Made by a program: the position numbers and the translations under genes. A DNA stretch of 64,000 nt from Pictodentalium vernedei (taxonomy: Eukaryota > Mollusca > Scaphopoda > Dentaliida > Dentaliidae): the NCBI GenBank assembly GCA_031216915.1, contig CM062292.1:207101262-207165261 (forward strand), given 5' to 3'. Shown piece by piece: positions 9,398 through 21,728 of the stretch. How positions within the stretch are numbered: position 1 is the stretch's first letter; each line of letters starts with the position of its first letter. The notes under the pieces were generated by a model, which was given only the letters and a program-made list of their open reading frames with translations, did not search any database and was not told where the DNA came from.

Positions 9398-11520
9398 TCC
9401 TACTAGGATGGTCGGAATCCGGGCGCGGGCCAAACTCGGCTCACAGAGCTGAGTTGGGACTGCACTATGGTTTTCTTCCCTGCCGAGTGAACTCGAAATA
9501 TAGGTTCGTTCTTTGTTAGGTGTGATTCTTAATCACTTCAGGCTGCAGAAAGGAAACAATGATTAAAGTACTCTTTTATTCACATTCAAAATAAACTCAT
9601 TTCCATATTCCACACATTTAACAATTTGATCAACATGGTAGAAGATTTATGACAGGAGTGAATAGTTTTTCATCAAATTCAGTTTATCTATAGCCCTATA
9701 CAGGCACTATAGTACACTCTCAAAATGTCTCTGTCGCGGGCTGGCAACAGGAGCTTAAAACACCGAGTCTTAACATTTTGCGCCTGTGCGCGTTTGCAGC
9801 TCTGACTGCCGGGGGATCCCGACAAGCAATGTCAGTTACTTTGTGGAAACACAGTTCTGATTTGGATTCAGTTTATCCACTCTGTCGGCTAGTTTATCAA
9901 GTCTACGTCACATACCTTATTCATGTGTCCTTTGATAGAACTCTCCTTGAATGTTCCTGTCCTTTGAAATACGCACAGTTCATGCGGAACTCACAAATTC
10001 AATAAGCGCTTCCAGCTTGCGCGAATTGTCACTGTCGACCCTGAGTCGATGTTCACAGCACTGAAACTGAACAGGCTACTATGCGATCAACATCTGCGTT
10101 CAAATGGGTTAATAGCACAATACATAAGCCTACACTTTGAGACAGGTGCGAGTCGATCCTCGCTAATGACATCCAAACTTAGCCGTTGCTTGGGTTCGTG
10201 ATCTGCTCTCAAAATCCGGGCTTGTAGCCCTCTTACTTCAACCTAATGATAGCGGCGTACAACGGAGCTTCGTGGATTGCCCAGCAATTTCACTCACACG
10301 AGACCCTATGTGGCGTCTCACTCCTAAAACACAAGTCTCTCCAAAATAGTTTGTTCCCCACACTTTATATCGCATCTTGTGGTGGTCAGATGGCAATATG
10401 TCAAGATGCCTAAAACTGGCAAGCGACATAAAATCAACTATATGCTATCAAGCGTATCCCGAGAAATAATATACTTGATAGCCGTGATGATTGAAAGTGT
10501 CGGTCACTTCGATATTAATTGACTTTAGATGGCATGGAAACATTTTATGCTGACTAGTGATATGCCAGAGAAGTATCCCACGGTGAATCGCCTTGGGCTA
10601 ATTATCTAATTAAAACATGTACAACACAGCGAGAAGAAATATATACACATATATTTGAACTTGAAGGTAGGGGAGGGGGCCTCCACCCTTTTAGACTGGC
10701 TATGCCCTGACAGTGATTTTGAATCGAATCGGATTCCGAACATCGTTCATGTCGCATCCTTACATAGAGGTAGAGCACGGCCGTCGTGCTTCTTTCATTG
10801 AATATTTGCTGAAAAGTTCTGATTATTCCTTGAGAACAGCGTCCGTGGGCAACACTGCCCACGCGTGGATTTCGACCATTCCACGGTGGCTGTACTATAT
10901 ATTACGCCATAAGGTTCTCTGAATATAGAATATTGAATCTTATTTTGTATTCTACTGTAATTTAGTTGTTCGCGGACCCCTCTGAACTTCTTATTAAAAA
11001 TACTCAACAGTTTGGAACACTGTAATTTGTAATAACCCATTGTCGTGATAAGGCGATATGTAGTGCGTATACGGTCTATTTTCAATTTCATGTACACAAT
11101 ATGATCACCACGCTATAAATGAAGATTACCTGCTTCTTGGGGGACCTGGTATATGGTCATATTTTCTGTGCATATAGTAAATGAAAGTTCCATATCCGAT
11201 TACCGCCGTTACGCAGAATCCCACTAGGTATTTTAGAAGGTTCAATATTACGATGTAAACAAACATTTTATTGTGTGTGTGTGTATACACTCCATTGAAT
11301 CGAGAAATTTTAGTGTGTCACGTGATTTAAACCGAGGGCTTTTAATATCGATGGCTTCGGTGTGACGTCACGATTTGGTTGCCATTTCCAGCGAGGAAGA
11401 AATTATCACTGCTACATTATTAATTTGTTCTTAATGTGTTAATAAATGTTAAATATTAATGGATAAAGCTAAAGTAAAAGGGGGCTTTGCAATTTATTTG
11501 AAAACTATGTGACCTCTTTA

Positions 11521-11785
11521 ATTTTTCTGTGTTTATTTTCATCACGTATCTCTCATGTTTCCAACAAATAATTACAGTTTCAGGACCAACACTATCTCAT
11601 TTATTGGTTATTTTAACCCCTTTCGTACTGAAAGTTAATGAATAGGAGATTCATTTTTTTAAAAATACCCGATCTCTTGTGTTTATTTTCATCCCATACC
11701 CATATCATGTTCCAACAAATAATTGAAGTTTCAGGTCCAACAATATCATATTTATTAGTTATTTTAACCCTTTTCGTACTGTAAG
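11521..11785. repeat. Two-copy direct repeat of about 120 bp
   Basis: Copies at about 11,521-11,637 and 11,672-11,785 share TGTGTTTATTTTCATC, CCAACAAATAATT and TTTTAACCC(C/T)TTTCGTACTG. They are separated by 35 bp. No coding potential. Confidence 0.75.
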
Positions 11786-12044
11786 ATCAAATAAAATTAA
11801 ATAATTGATTCTCAGGCATTTTTTTAAAACAAATGAGGGAGGGCGGTTTTTATTTTTATTTTTTATTCCTGATGGAAAGGTCGCCGATGCCTAAAATCCA
11901 GTTGTGATAGCCTAAAAATAAATACTAGAGTGTCCATGTTGATTTCACTGATAATCTTTTTGTTACAGTGATCAAACAGCACAAAATCAATATATAACAA
12001 CTAAAATGGAGATAAAAAATAATAAGCACTGTTTTTTAACTGAT

Positions 12045-12240
12045 TGAGTGCTTTAAGCCAGAATCACACCTTTCAAAAAATTAGGGTACCAGTGCAAAAG
12101 CCAAAATTTTCCTTAGTAATGTTTCGTATTCAGTCAAACGTAAATAATAGCTTGTTGATACCAATTTGTTCTATTACAAATTATTCAAGAGTGCCTGTTG
12201 GAACTCTCTATTAAATTGTAATAAACAATTTTTGATGAAT
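12045..12240. repeat. Diverged copy of the 33-kb MITE interior
   Basis: The order GATTGAGTGCTTTAAGCC, then GTTTCGTATTCAGT, then ATTACAAATTATT and AACTCTCTATTAAATT parallels 33,243-33,440 of the full MITE copy. It is an old fragment without visible ends. Confidence 0.6.
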
Positions 12241-12661
12241 GTCAGAAACCGGGCTTCGTCGCTGCTGGAAGAAATAGATTCACGTCGCCTATTCAACCAA
12301 AACTCAAGGAGCGTCGCCTGGATCCGTGCATGAACGTATGTCTCACCGTGACCCGTTTCACTTTTGTTGGAGTGGGTCGTATCCTGAAGTGGCCAATGAC
12401 TTTTCCTCGAAAAGCATAAATCAACAGGGGTTCACTGAAAACAGCAATCTTAATACATATCTATATAAAAAATTAATATGGTAATTTGTGACTTACATTA
12501 AATCCAATGAATCAGAAAACAAAACGTCAGTCACACCCAACACACACAGTTTTTGAGTTACTTGCGGGCCCGCATTCTCTGTTGTCGCTAGTTTCTCCTC
12601 CTTCTCGTCGGTGTTGGTTCTTTGGTCGTCTCTTCACTTCACCTCTTTCACTGCATTCGAA

Positions 12662-12880
12662 AGGCCACTAACGTATTGTCACTTCACCGGACGCTTTTAC
12701 ACTAACAAGTAACGGAATGTCACTGTACCATTACCGTCGCACGGCCACTAACGTATTGTCACTTTACTACATCGCTTTCCCTCTAACAAGTGATGGAATG
12801 TCACTCTACCATTGCCGTCGCACGGCCACTAGCTAATTGTCTCTTTATTGGACGCTTTTCACTCAAGCAGTCGCCACCAA
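12662..12880. repeat. Minisatellite, ~80-bp unit, about 2.7 copies
   Basis: Units begin GGCCACTAACGTATTGTCAC at about 12,662 and 12,742 and a third, shorter unit begins GGCCACTAGCTAATTGTC near 12,823. Each carries GGAATGTCACT and CCATTRCCGTCGCAC. Confidence 0.8.
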
Positions 12881-12978
12881 TAGGGTTAAACGCTGCCCTC
12901 CATTTATTTCAGAATAATGTTGATACAGGCAGGGCCCACTCCCCTACGTTTGGCTTGCCTTCTACAACAGATATACCG

Positions 12979-13866
12979 TCTCCCTAAATACCAATAGCTC
13001 CCTGGGCTCGCACTCTCTATTTCTGATCCTACACTCAGATATGGCCACTGACTTGGCCCGCGACTGCTCCTATTCTAATTATGAGCTCTGTGGCTCGCCT
13101 GCATTACAACGTGTCCATACTTTCGCGCCGATGTGGCACCTTCTCTAACCTATAGCATGGGACATCTTCATTTTCTCTTCGAGAGCCACAGTCCTACACA
13201 CCTTCAGACTGGAATAAATTTTCGAGAAATCACCCGATTTTTATTTCGATAGCCAGAACATTAATTCTCAGTTTAATCGCTTCTCTTGAACTTGGCCGCT
13301 TAGATCTATCGTAATTTAATACTCGCTTTTAAGTTCCTTTGAACGTCTTGCATTTTGGTATTTCCTGACATCCGGTGACAGGCTAGATGCGTAATACGGG
13401 TGTGCGGCCAGAACCTCTGCAGTGTAATGTTTTTGCAAAAAATACCTATTAACTGATCATAATTACACAGAAAATGAGAGTAGAAGAAAACTTGTCTATC
13501 TTGCTTTTAAGCTGTTATCTGATAGCTCCTAAATGGGTTCTCCAGACCCGCGATAATGGACATAAAATTTCACGCTTAATTACCAGCGCTTGAGTTATTG
13601 TCGGTCTGTTTAAGTGACAAATCGACTTTCGGGGTTCGTCATATACCCATCTATACGCTTTATATTCAGCCCGAGAGAGAAAGATTATCGAAAATATAAA
13701 CACTTTTAAACAAAAAAATCGCAACTTTAAGCTATCACCTTAGTAATGAACAAATTTAGACAACTAAAACTAATAGCTCTCAACCTACTAAATAAATATT
13801 TATTTTGTATATACATATGAGAATCGTGCCGCATTTCGCGAAGTATACTGTATCAACGTATCCGAC
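12979..13866. repeat. Repeat A, copy 1
   Basis: An 888-bp sequence repeated directly at 14,551-15,443, sharing roughly 95 percent of bases by eye. Starts TCTCCCTAAATACC and ends near TCAACGTATCCGAC. No ORF or TG..CA ends, so a classical LTR is not supported. Confidence 0.85.
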
Positions 13867-14551
13867 GTTACGTTGCTCGTGACTGGGTGTGTCAGGCTTC
13901 TCGAACGGGAGTGATATGGTAGTGTAGTATGAGTGGAATATACCCCTGTTGGTCTACTGTTAGACTTTAGCACTACTTCCCAGCCGAATGCTTTATTCCG
14001 TCGTGCTGTTGCTATGGGCATTGCGTAAAGCAAGGCTGTGCAGTGTTGTGTTTGATTGTCTGGTACGATAGTATAGGAAAGACTTTCTGTACCTCTGTTG
14101 GTCTCTGTCCATTTCTCAGTGTGTTATGTGATGGTTACCAACATAGCTGGGGGTATTCATGGATTCGAACAACCTGACAACTTGCCTTTTCAACACGCTA
14201 GAAGGTTGCTCAAATTCATGAATACCGACAGGTTGGTTGGTGATGTTACTCGGCCCATTGTTCTATCGGGTTTTTCAAGTTGGTTTCTAAGTTACCAACC
14301 CCGAAAAGACAAAAGAGCCAGGGTGTAATATTGTTTGTTTGTCAATGCTTTCAACGGCCAGTTTCGGGCGGCACGAACGGTGTGGTTCAATACCTCCTTA
14401 CCGGGCGCGTATTATAGTACAAATGGGGTGGCAGACTCGATTGAGATAACTATAAATTTATGCTGACTATTTTAGGGTCAGCCGATTCCCAGGCGTTGGT
14501 TTCCGGATCCTATTTTAGTATTAAACATGCTTAGTGTAGTGAACAACCACT
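13859..14551. repeat. Repeat B, copy 1, between two A copies
   Basis: About 690 bp, repeated directly at 24,525-25,217 with roughly 93 percent identity by eye. Starts ATCCGACGTTACGTTGCTCG and ends AGTGAACAACCACT. The first 12 bases after the GAC (GTTGCTCGTGAC) weakly mirror the end (revcomp GTTGTTCACTAC), possibly remnant inverted ends. Short ORFs in it are not intact in both copies. Confidence 0.8.
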
Positions 14552-15443
14552 CTCCCTAAATACCAATAGCTCCCTGAGCTCGCACTCTCTATTTCTGATC
14601 CTACACTCAGATATGGCCACTGACTTGGCCCGCGACTGCTCCTATTTTTATTATGAGCTCCGTGGCTCCTCTGCATTACAACGTGCCTATACTTTCGCAC
14701 CGATGCGGCACCTTCTCTAACCTATAGCATGGGACATCTTCATTTCCTCTCGGAGAGCCACAGTCTTACACACTTTCAAACAGGAATAAATTTTCGAGAA
14801 ATCCCCGATTTTTATTTCAATAGCCAGAACATTAATTCTCAGTTTAATCGCTTCTCTTGAACTTGGCTGCTTAGATCTATCGTAATTTAATACTCGCTTT
14901 TAAGTTCCTTTGAAAGTCTTGCATTTTGGTATTTCCTGACATCCGGTGACAGGCTAGATGCGTAATACGGGTGTGTGGCCAGAACCTCTGCAGTGTAATG
15001 TTTTTGCAACAATTACCTATTAACTGGTCATAATTACACAGAAAATAACAGTAGTACACTTGTCTCTCTTGCCTTTAAGCTATTATCGGATAGCTCCTAA
15101 ATGGGTTCTCCAGACACGCGATAATGGTCATAAAATTTCACGCTTAATTACAAGCGCTTGAGTTATTGCTGGTCTGTTTAAGTGACAAATCGACTTTCGG
15201 GGTTCGTCATATACCTATCTTTACGCTTTATATTCAGCCCGAGTGAGAAAGATTATCGAAAATATAAACACTTTTAAACAAAAAATCGCAACTTTAAGCT
15301 ATCACCTTGACAATGATCAAATTTAGACCACAAAAACGAATATAGTTCTCAACCTGCTAAATAAATATTTATTTTGTTTTTACATATCAGAATCGTGTCG
15401 CATTTCGCGAAGAGAATAACAATACTGTATCAACGTATACGAC
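14551..15443. repeat. Repeat A, copy 2
   Basis: Direct repeat of 12,979-13,866. It has an extra 10 bases (AGAATAACAA) near the 3' end. Together with copy 1 and B it makes an A-B-A unit with a 1,572-bp period. Confidence 0.85.
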
Positions 15444-15962
15444 ATATTGCATCGCAAATCGTGACGTGATACCGCTAAAATTGCACCCTATGATAGTTTT
15501 ATACATTTTGAATTTTGCTCCAAAATAAATATGGCGAACGCGGGCCGAAAAAACAAATGCGTCTGTGCCTGAGAATCAAAAGATTAATTTTCTTTAGCCT
15601 ACACTTAGCACACCGAGAAATAGAATCCCCATCTACAGTGAAGTGGGCTAAAATGAGAGATCTGATGACAGAAGAAGAGTTCGAGAACCAATAACTGGTA
15701 TGATTTTAAGAACATCTCGACGATTCGAAAATTTCCGAAGCAGTGAGACTCAGCTCGAATCGAATCATCGGCTCGATTTCGAATGAATTGAATTTCAAAC
15801 CATCGCATGGACATTTCTTGGTGATAATGTCTGCAAGCAAGTTTCGAACTAATCGCAAAACAAGGTTAAATTTATTTTCTCTTTGCCCTCATCAAACGAT
15901 GACTGAGAGAAAATATTCTAAGAGGGCAAACAGACAAGTCAGAAAATAAGCAGACGGTCATC

Positions 15963-16161
15963 TTGAAAATGAGGTCCCCAGAGGGTGAATTTAGTGATGC
16001 TACCCTGCACAGCAGAGTAGCATCACTAAATTTACCCTCTTTGAACCTCAATCTGAATCAGGGTCTCAAAACTAAACAGAAAAAGGTATCCAGAGGATAA
16101 ATTGGCCCACTGTATGGGATAGCATCATCAAATTCACCCTCTGGGGACCTCATTCTTCAAA
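15963..16161. mobile_element. Small hairpin MITE, about 200 bp
   Basis: The left end (ATGAGGTCCCCAGAGGGTGA, then ATTTAGTGATGCTAC) recurs inverted at 16,010-16,050 and again inverted at 16,115-16,160. The outer pair are terminal inverted repeats of about 40 bp; the inner pair forms a second hairpin. No coding capacity. Confidence 0.7.
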
Positions 16162-17013
16162 TGTCAGACAGCTTATTTTCAGGCCTGCTAATAGAGTCAA
16201 TGTTAGTGTCTGTCTATCAAGAAGTGAGTTTGTTTTAATATTTAATGTGTCATTGCTGTTTATTTCCATGTTGTCAGCTCCATTGAGTTAAGGTAGAAAG
16301 AGGTCCTTGTAAAATGGCAACCTTCTTCTTCACTAGACAAATAATTCTTCCTATGTGAATTCGAATTATTTTTCGAGAAATTTCCAGTTCTTTATTTTTG
16401 TACTTGTAATGGAAATTTGAAGGAATGCGGACGGGGTGTCTTTAATAGGCTGACCTGAGAGAAAAAAAGTGACAAAGTTTAAATATGGAATTTGTTGCTA
16501 AACTGTAAAAACATAAAATTAGAAAGCTGAACCTAATATTATACAAACATATTGTAACAGAATCTTTAATTAGGGGGTGATGGGGAGAGGGGGGGGGGGC
16601 TGACGCCCGCCACTGAATTCCACTTCACCTTGGGGGCACCGAATTTCCAATTTTGCTACAATCCCTTCAGACACCATCCTGCCACCCTACTCACAACATC
16701 CACTGCATCACCAGGTGAAAATTAGAATTTACAATGTTTGATAATCTGTGCCCCGAAAATTCCCAATTATTAAAATTTGGGGCCGGAATTGGAGGAGTTT
16801 TGACTGACACTTCGTCTTTCAGGAAAATAGGGGTGTAGAGAATTGGGTGTAGAAAATTGGGTAGGGGAACAGGCACCCTGGTGACACATTGCCTTTGAAA
16901 CTGTGTGAGAGGAAAGTCCAGTTGCACGTGACGCGATGCTGTTCTCTGTTTAAATCAGATAGAAAATGTAGAACATACGTGTGTATATTGATATACGAAA
17001 TGTGAAAGGTTGG
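16162..17013. other. Intergenic, no gene
   Basis: No supportable ORF. Contains a G run (16,581-16,600) and AT-rich DNA. Small frames at 16,691-16,927 lack any recognisable domain. Confidence 0.5.
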
Positions 17014-17014
17014 C

Positions 17015-17270
17015 TTAACCCTTTACCCAAAGCAACGGCCAAAACGGGGGGCCAGCGCTATTCTCAAAAATCGCAAATTGATTTTCATTATTTTTTCATT
17101 TTTTGTCTCAAAAACATAGGTTATGACCCCCCCCCCCCCCTCCCATTGGAACGAGCTCGTTCCAATGAGGGGTCATAACCTATGTTTTTGAGTCAAAAAA
17201 TGAAAAAAATAGTTATTCGAGAATTTGTTTTGCAAGTGTCGTCTGCTTTTCATGTTAGGTAAAGGGTTAA
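17015..17270. mobile_element. piggyBac-like MITE, copy 1
   Basis: 256 bp bounded by TTAA on both sides, with ends TTAACCCTTTACCC and GGTAAAGGGTTAA. TTAA targets and CCYT-type ends are hallmarks of piggyBac. The two halves are inverted copies around the perfect palindrome GGAACGAGCTCGTTCC near 17,148. A C14 run (17,127-17,140) lies in the left half. No transposase. Confidence 0.82.
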
Positions 17271-17436
17271 AGCACCAATAAATGTTTTTGCAACTGTAAC
17301 CTCTTATTGAAACGGACTCACTGTGCTTTATTCCGTTAGAGGGTCACGTATAATATTTTCGATCAAAGTGCTAGATTATAAACAATTCGGTTATCTTTTA
17401 CTAGCGGGCCGACCCGTCTGAGGACAGGGTGGCCTG

Positions 17437-17580
17437 TAACAACCAGTAGTGTAATAATCAACCAGTAGTGTAATATTAACCAGTAGTGCAATCAAAATTA
17501 ACCAGTAGTGTAATAATCAACCAGTTGTGTAATACAAATTAACCAGTAGTGTAATAAACTTAACCAGTAGTGTAATAAAC
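17437..17580. repeat. Minisatellite of AACCAGTAGTGTAATA units
   Basis: At least seven units with core AACCAGTAGTGTAAT, separated by 3-8 variable bases (TC, AAATT, AAACTT and similar). It lies just outside the left arm of the 17.6/21.7-kb inverted repeat. Spacers are too short and too similar for a CRISPR array. Confidence 0.85.
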
Positions 17581-17599
17581 GTCCATGAAAACCAACAAT

Positions 17600-18003
17600 T
17601 TTTCAACAAAATTTGAAAAAATTTTGGGTTGCTCAAATCATAGTATGGGTACATCTTATCGATTTTAAGTCATTTTATCGTACGTTTAAAGACGTTTTGC
17701 AGGTCAAACATCATTTCGTAGGTTCAATTCGGCGAGGAAAGATATTTTTGTGCTGTTTATGAGATGTGCGTCACTTTCTGCATTTGTGGCTTTATGTAAA
17801 TTCAAAGTTGTCCAATTATTTATGATAATATTGTGCTTTTGAGAGACTTCTTACCCCAGGCATAAGTTGTCAGGTTCCATGATAACAGAATAAATTGTCA
17901 AGGTAACTTACAGGCGCTGAAGTGTGATATTCAAGGGTATGTCTCCTGCGTGTTGTCTTCAATAATAACATTTAATACGGCCCTGACGCATCACTAAAGG
18001 TCC
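17600..18003. repeat. Left arm of a 0.4-kb inverted repeat
   Basis: Matches 21,308-21,728 in reverse: e.g. TTTTTCAACAAAATTTGAAA, TTGAGAGACTTCTTACCCC and TTTAATACGGCCC each recur inverted. About 80 percent similarity by eye. The arms enclose 3.3 kb including the (AGT)n array, and may be old ends of a large DNA element. Confidence 0.75.
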
Positions 18004-18042
18004 CCAAACCCCCATCTCCCGCTTTACGCGTCTACCATTACA

Positions 18043-18059
18043 GGGGGGGGGGGGGGGGG
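18043..18059. repeat. G17 homopolymer
   Basis: A run of 17 G, followed by A and GGGGG. One of about twenty G or C runs of ten or more in the window. Confidence 0.9.
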
Positions 18060-18235
18060 AGGGGGAGTTACCTTATTGTTGACATTATACAATTTTTAGC
18101 TAACGTTTACCCGGTGTAAAGGAACATCGATCTCATTGGCTGCTAAAGAAGTGTTAATTCTATTAGTTCTGGATGAGACATTGTTTTTAACTTTCTATGT
18201 GGAAAATCTCAATCCAGTGATAGTTATTTACCGCA

Positions 18236-18810
18236 CTAGTACTGGTAGTGGTAGTTGAACTAGTACTAGTAGAGGTGGGTGTACTAAGTACTAGTAGTAG
18301 TAGTGGTAGTTGCAACAATAGTAGTACTACAACTACTGGTAGTAGCTGTACTAGTACTGTTGATGATACTTGTATGAGTAGTGCAAGTGGTATTAGTGCT
18401 AGCACTGGAAGTCGTAGTGGTACTCGTACTAGTAGTGATAGGTGTATTAGTACTACTGTTAGTGGCACTAGTACTGATAACTGGTGTAACTAGTACTACT
18501 GCTACTAGTAGTAGTTGTAATAGAACTACTATGATTGTGGTAGTTGTACTAGTACTAGTTCCAGTAGTGGAAGTAGTTGCACGTAGTAATAATACTAGAA
18601 GTGGTAGTTGTACATAGTACTAGTAGATAGTACTAGAGGGTAGTACTAGGGGATAGTACTTGGTGGATAGTACTCGCGAATAGTACTAATGTATAATACC
18701 AGTGAATAGTACTTGTAGATAGTGGATAGTACTGGTGGATAGTAGTAGATTGTAGTAGTAGATTTCAGTAGACGTAGTAGAAGTAGTAGCAGCAAGAGAT
18801 GTAGTAGTAA

Positions 18811-18857
<47 letters not shown>

Positions 18858-18887
18858 AGTAGGAGTAGTAGTAGTAGTAGTAGTAGT

Positions 18888-18946
<59 letters not shown>

Positions 18947-18951
18947 AGTAG

Positions 18952-18983
<32 letters not shown>

Positions 18984-19001
18984 AGTAGGAGTAGTAGTAG
19001 T

Positions 19002-19054
<53 letters not shown>

Positions 19055-19058
19055 AGTA

Positions 19059-19117
<59 letters not shown>

Positions 19118-19154
19118 TACTAGTAGTAGTAGTAGTAGTAGTAGTAGTAAGTAG

Positions 19155-19247
<93 letters not shown>

Positions 19248-19447
19248 ATTAGTAGTACATGTTAGTAGTAGGTAGTGGTCCCCGAAGACTGATATCCACT
19301 AGTTCCCAAAGACTTGTCTCCAGTGGACCTTAGTAGTAGCAAGGGATGTAGCAGTACTAGTAGATAGTAGTAGCAAGAGATGTAGAAGTAGCAGTAGAAG
19401 TAGTGGTTATTAGTAGTAGTAGCAGTAGTAGCAGTAGTAGTAGTAGT

Positions 19448-19504
<57 letters not shown>

Positions 19505-19673
19505 ATTAGTAGTACATGTTAGTAGTAGGTAGTGGTCCCCGAAGACTGATTTCCACTAGTTCCCAAAGACTTGTCTCCAGTGGACCTTAGTAGTAGCAAG
19601 AGATGTAGTAGTAGTAGCAGATAGTAGTAGCAAGAGATGTAGAAGTAGCAGTAGAAGTAGTGGTTATTATTAT

Positions 19674-19717
<44 letters not shown>

Positions 19718-19736
19718 TAGTAGTAGTAGTAGTAGT

Positions 19737-19786
<50 letters not shown>

Positions 19787-19813
19787 TGTTGTTGTTGTTG
19801 TTGTTATAGTAGT

Positions 19814-19859
<46 letters not shown>

Positions 19860-19885
19860 GGTGGTAGTAGTTAGTAGTACATATT
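18236..19885. repeat. (AGT)n microsatellite array, 1.6 kb
   Basis: Degenerate AGT/ACT triplets with frequent ACTAGT palindromes from 18,236 to about 18,730, then long pure (AGT)n blocks to 19,885 with short interruptions such as AAGTAGG. At 19,247-19,345, 19,503-19,600 and 19,868-19,957 the same ~95-bp unique segment (GGTCCCCGAAGACTG ... CAAAGACTTGTCTCCAGTGG) recurs, giving a ~255-bp higher-order period for the first two. Apparent ORFs here encode only repeated S/T/V triplets and are not genes. Confidence 0.95.
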
Positions 19886-20004
19886 AGGAGTAGGTAATGG
19901 TCCCCGAAGACTGGTCTCCACTAGTTCCCAAAGTCTTGTCTCCAGTGGACCTTACCAGTCCCCATAGACTGGCTCTGGTGATCCCCAAATACTAAGATGA
20001 GGGT

Positions 20005-20217
20005 ATGATGAATGGCAGATTGTGCTTTAATAAGGAATTTCCTCATGGTCCTCATGCCTCGTGCGATGGAAAAGGGTGCCAAATGTCAGTCGGGAGAGTG
20101 TCATACCTAGCTAGGACTGGAGCTTCTGATAAGGACATAGCCAGGTACCTAAATAGATTGAAAATGGGCAGTAGATGGTCTAAGCAATCAAAAAGGGGGT
20201 TTCTATACAGAATTTAA
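20005..20217 (+). CDS. Unrecognised short ORF, 70 codons
   Basis: Starts with two methionines, contains four cysteines (CFNK, ASC..GKGC) and a basic C-terminal half. I recognise no domain. It sits within the inverted-repeat unit at 17.6-21.7 kb and could be a remnant of a transposon gene, or chance. No splice or promoter signal supports it. Confidence 0.2.
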   Translation: MMNGRLCFNKEFPHGPHASCDGKGCQMSVGRVSYLARTGASDKDIARYLNRLKMGSRWSKQSKRGFLYRI

Positions 20218-20569
20218 GACACATAAAGGCGAGGATTCTGGAAGAATCCGTACCCAATAAAATCCTGTAACAGATTGGAAACGAGGATTTGCCTGCAAGG
20301 CCACTCTTGGTAAAATACTCTAGTACAATCGAACACCGCATTTTTAAGATCATATAGCACTACGTGGTACTCTGGGCAGGCCCGTGTCCGTTAGAAACGA
20401 GGATTCTGGGGAAGACCCGGGTCAGGAAAAGGGCAAGAACAAAACAACGAGCTTTCTTCGCGAATCCGAGCCAGGTAAATAGTTGTGGGTCTCATTTAGG
20501 TATTCATTATACTCCCGTCCAATGGATCTTACCCTCAAAACATATCCTCGTTCTATTAGAGGCCATTGA

Positions 20570-20800
20570 GTCCATATAGCAACCACATGCTACCTTAAAA
20601 ACCAAGATGGTGATCTCCAGTATACAGAATAGACGGCAGAAACACGTGTCACCTAATAACACGCGCTCCGCACGCGCACTTACATCACATATCCCTATGG
20701 GAATGACGATACAACATGGCCTCTCACGTAGGCTACCGTTACAACTCAACATGGCGTCCCTGGGTCCCGTGACTATGACGCCCCTTGCGCCTCCCCCATG
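20570..20800. repeat. Fragment of the 25-30 kb element arm
   Basis: About 230 bp resembling the outer part of the right arm (30,186-30,420): ATATAGCAACCAC, ACCAAGATGG, GTATACA, AAACACGT, CATGGC and GTCCCGTGACTATGACG-type motifs in the same order. Roughly 75-80 percent alike by eye. The YY1-like, NRF1-like and CRE-like sites are decayed here. Confidence 0.75.
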
Positions 20801-21120
20801 TTCTCCCCAAATGAGGGTCATTTATCCACGACACTCTTCTAATGTAGTAAAGAATGTGTTAACCCATCAAGGAATTCTGCTGAAACAATACTTTCTACAT
20901 GTTGAATGAGTTCAAGCTTTTTACATTAAATGTAAATCATCACAGGATCTAAATAGCTGTCTACCATTGGTAATCGAGAACAATCACTTGGCATGGCAGA
21001 CGGAAATGGCAGTGGACCTCCAAAGCACCCACCCTATTCACCTCGCCTAAGATACCCTCTACTCTCTTACCGACCTCCTCCTTTAGGATGGAAAAAATAA
21101 CTGACTGCAGATTTTAGGTA

Positions 21121-21149
21121 CCCCCCCCCCACCCCCCCCCCCCCCCCCA
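21121..21149. repeat. C-rich homopolymer tract
   Basis: Twenty-eight C in 29 bases with a single A. Lies between the arm fragment and the right arm of the 17.6/21.7-kb inverted repeat. Confidence 0.9.
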
Positions 21150-21307
21150 CCACCGCACCTTTGTAAAATATGATAGAATGTCTATGCTCAAGGAATATGA
21201 TGAGCACCACTCCCAGAAGAAAAACGAATTTTAGAATTCAAAACAGTCAACTGGGCTGAAAAAAACACGCATAATGATACAGCGACTGAAATGGGTGGAT
21301 GTGAGAG

Positions 21308-21728
21308 AGACCTTCAGAGATTCGCCGGGGCCGTACTAAATATTATAATTGTAGACAATGCAGGAGATCACACAATTCTAGCCCTTGAATACCACACTTT
21401 ATCACCCATAAGATTTCTGGTATGATAGAACAGGACAACTTATACCTGGGGTAAGAAGTCTCTCAAAAGCACAGCATTACTATAAATAATTGGCTAACTT
21501 TGAATTTACATAAAGCCACAGACGCAGAAAGTGACATTAAACACCAGAAAATACGCACATCACATAAAAATCATAAAAATACCTTTCCTCGCCGTATTGA
21601 ACCCACGAAATGATGTTTGATCTCCAAAACGCCTTTAAGTGTATGATAAAATGATTAAAAATCGAAAGGATGTACTTAACTACGATTTGAGCCACCCCAA
21701 AATTTTTTCAAATTTTGTTGAAAAATGA
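21308..21728. repeat. Right arm of the 0.4-kb inverted repeat
   Basis: Inverted copy of 17,600-18,003, ending TTTTGTTGAAAAAT. See the left arm. Confidence 0.75.

Larger units (their letters stand above)
9398..12978. other. Intergenic, diffuse short repeats, no gene
   Basis: 3.6 kb with no frame I can support. It is AT-rich and contains a short GT run near 11,274, a 0.12-kb tandem repeat (11,521-11,785), a diverged piece of the 33-kb MITE (12,045-12,240) and an 80-bp minisatellite (12,662-12,880), listed separately. Confidence 0.5.

Noticed and set aside
14098-14328. ORF repeated at 24,764 in repeat B
   Set aside because: Similar because the DNA repeat is similar. The copies differ in stop position and show no codon-level constraint by eye.
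13859-14551. A-B-A unit as a short LTR retrotransposon
   Set aside because: A lacks TG..CA ends, no primer site or polypurine tract, and B occurs alone elsewhere.
17437-17580. Possible CRISPR-like array of AACCAGTAGTGTAAT units
   Set aside because: Spacers are 2-8 bases, repeats vary, and the context is eukaryotic; it is a minisatellite.
18187-18617. Several ORFs in the AGT array
   Set aside because: They only translate repeated AGT/ACT triplets in different frames.
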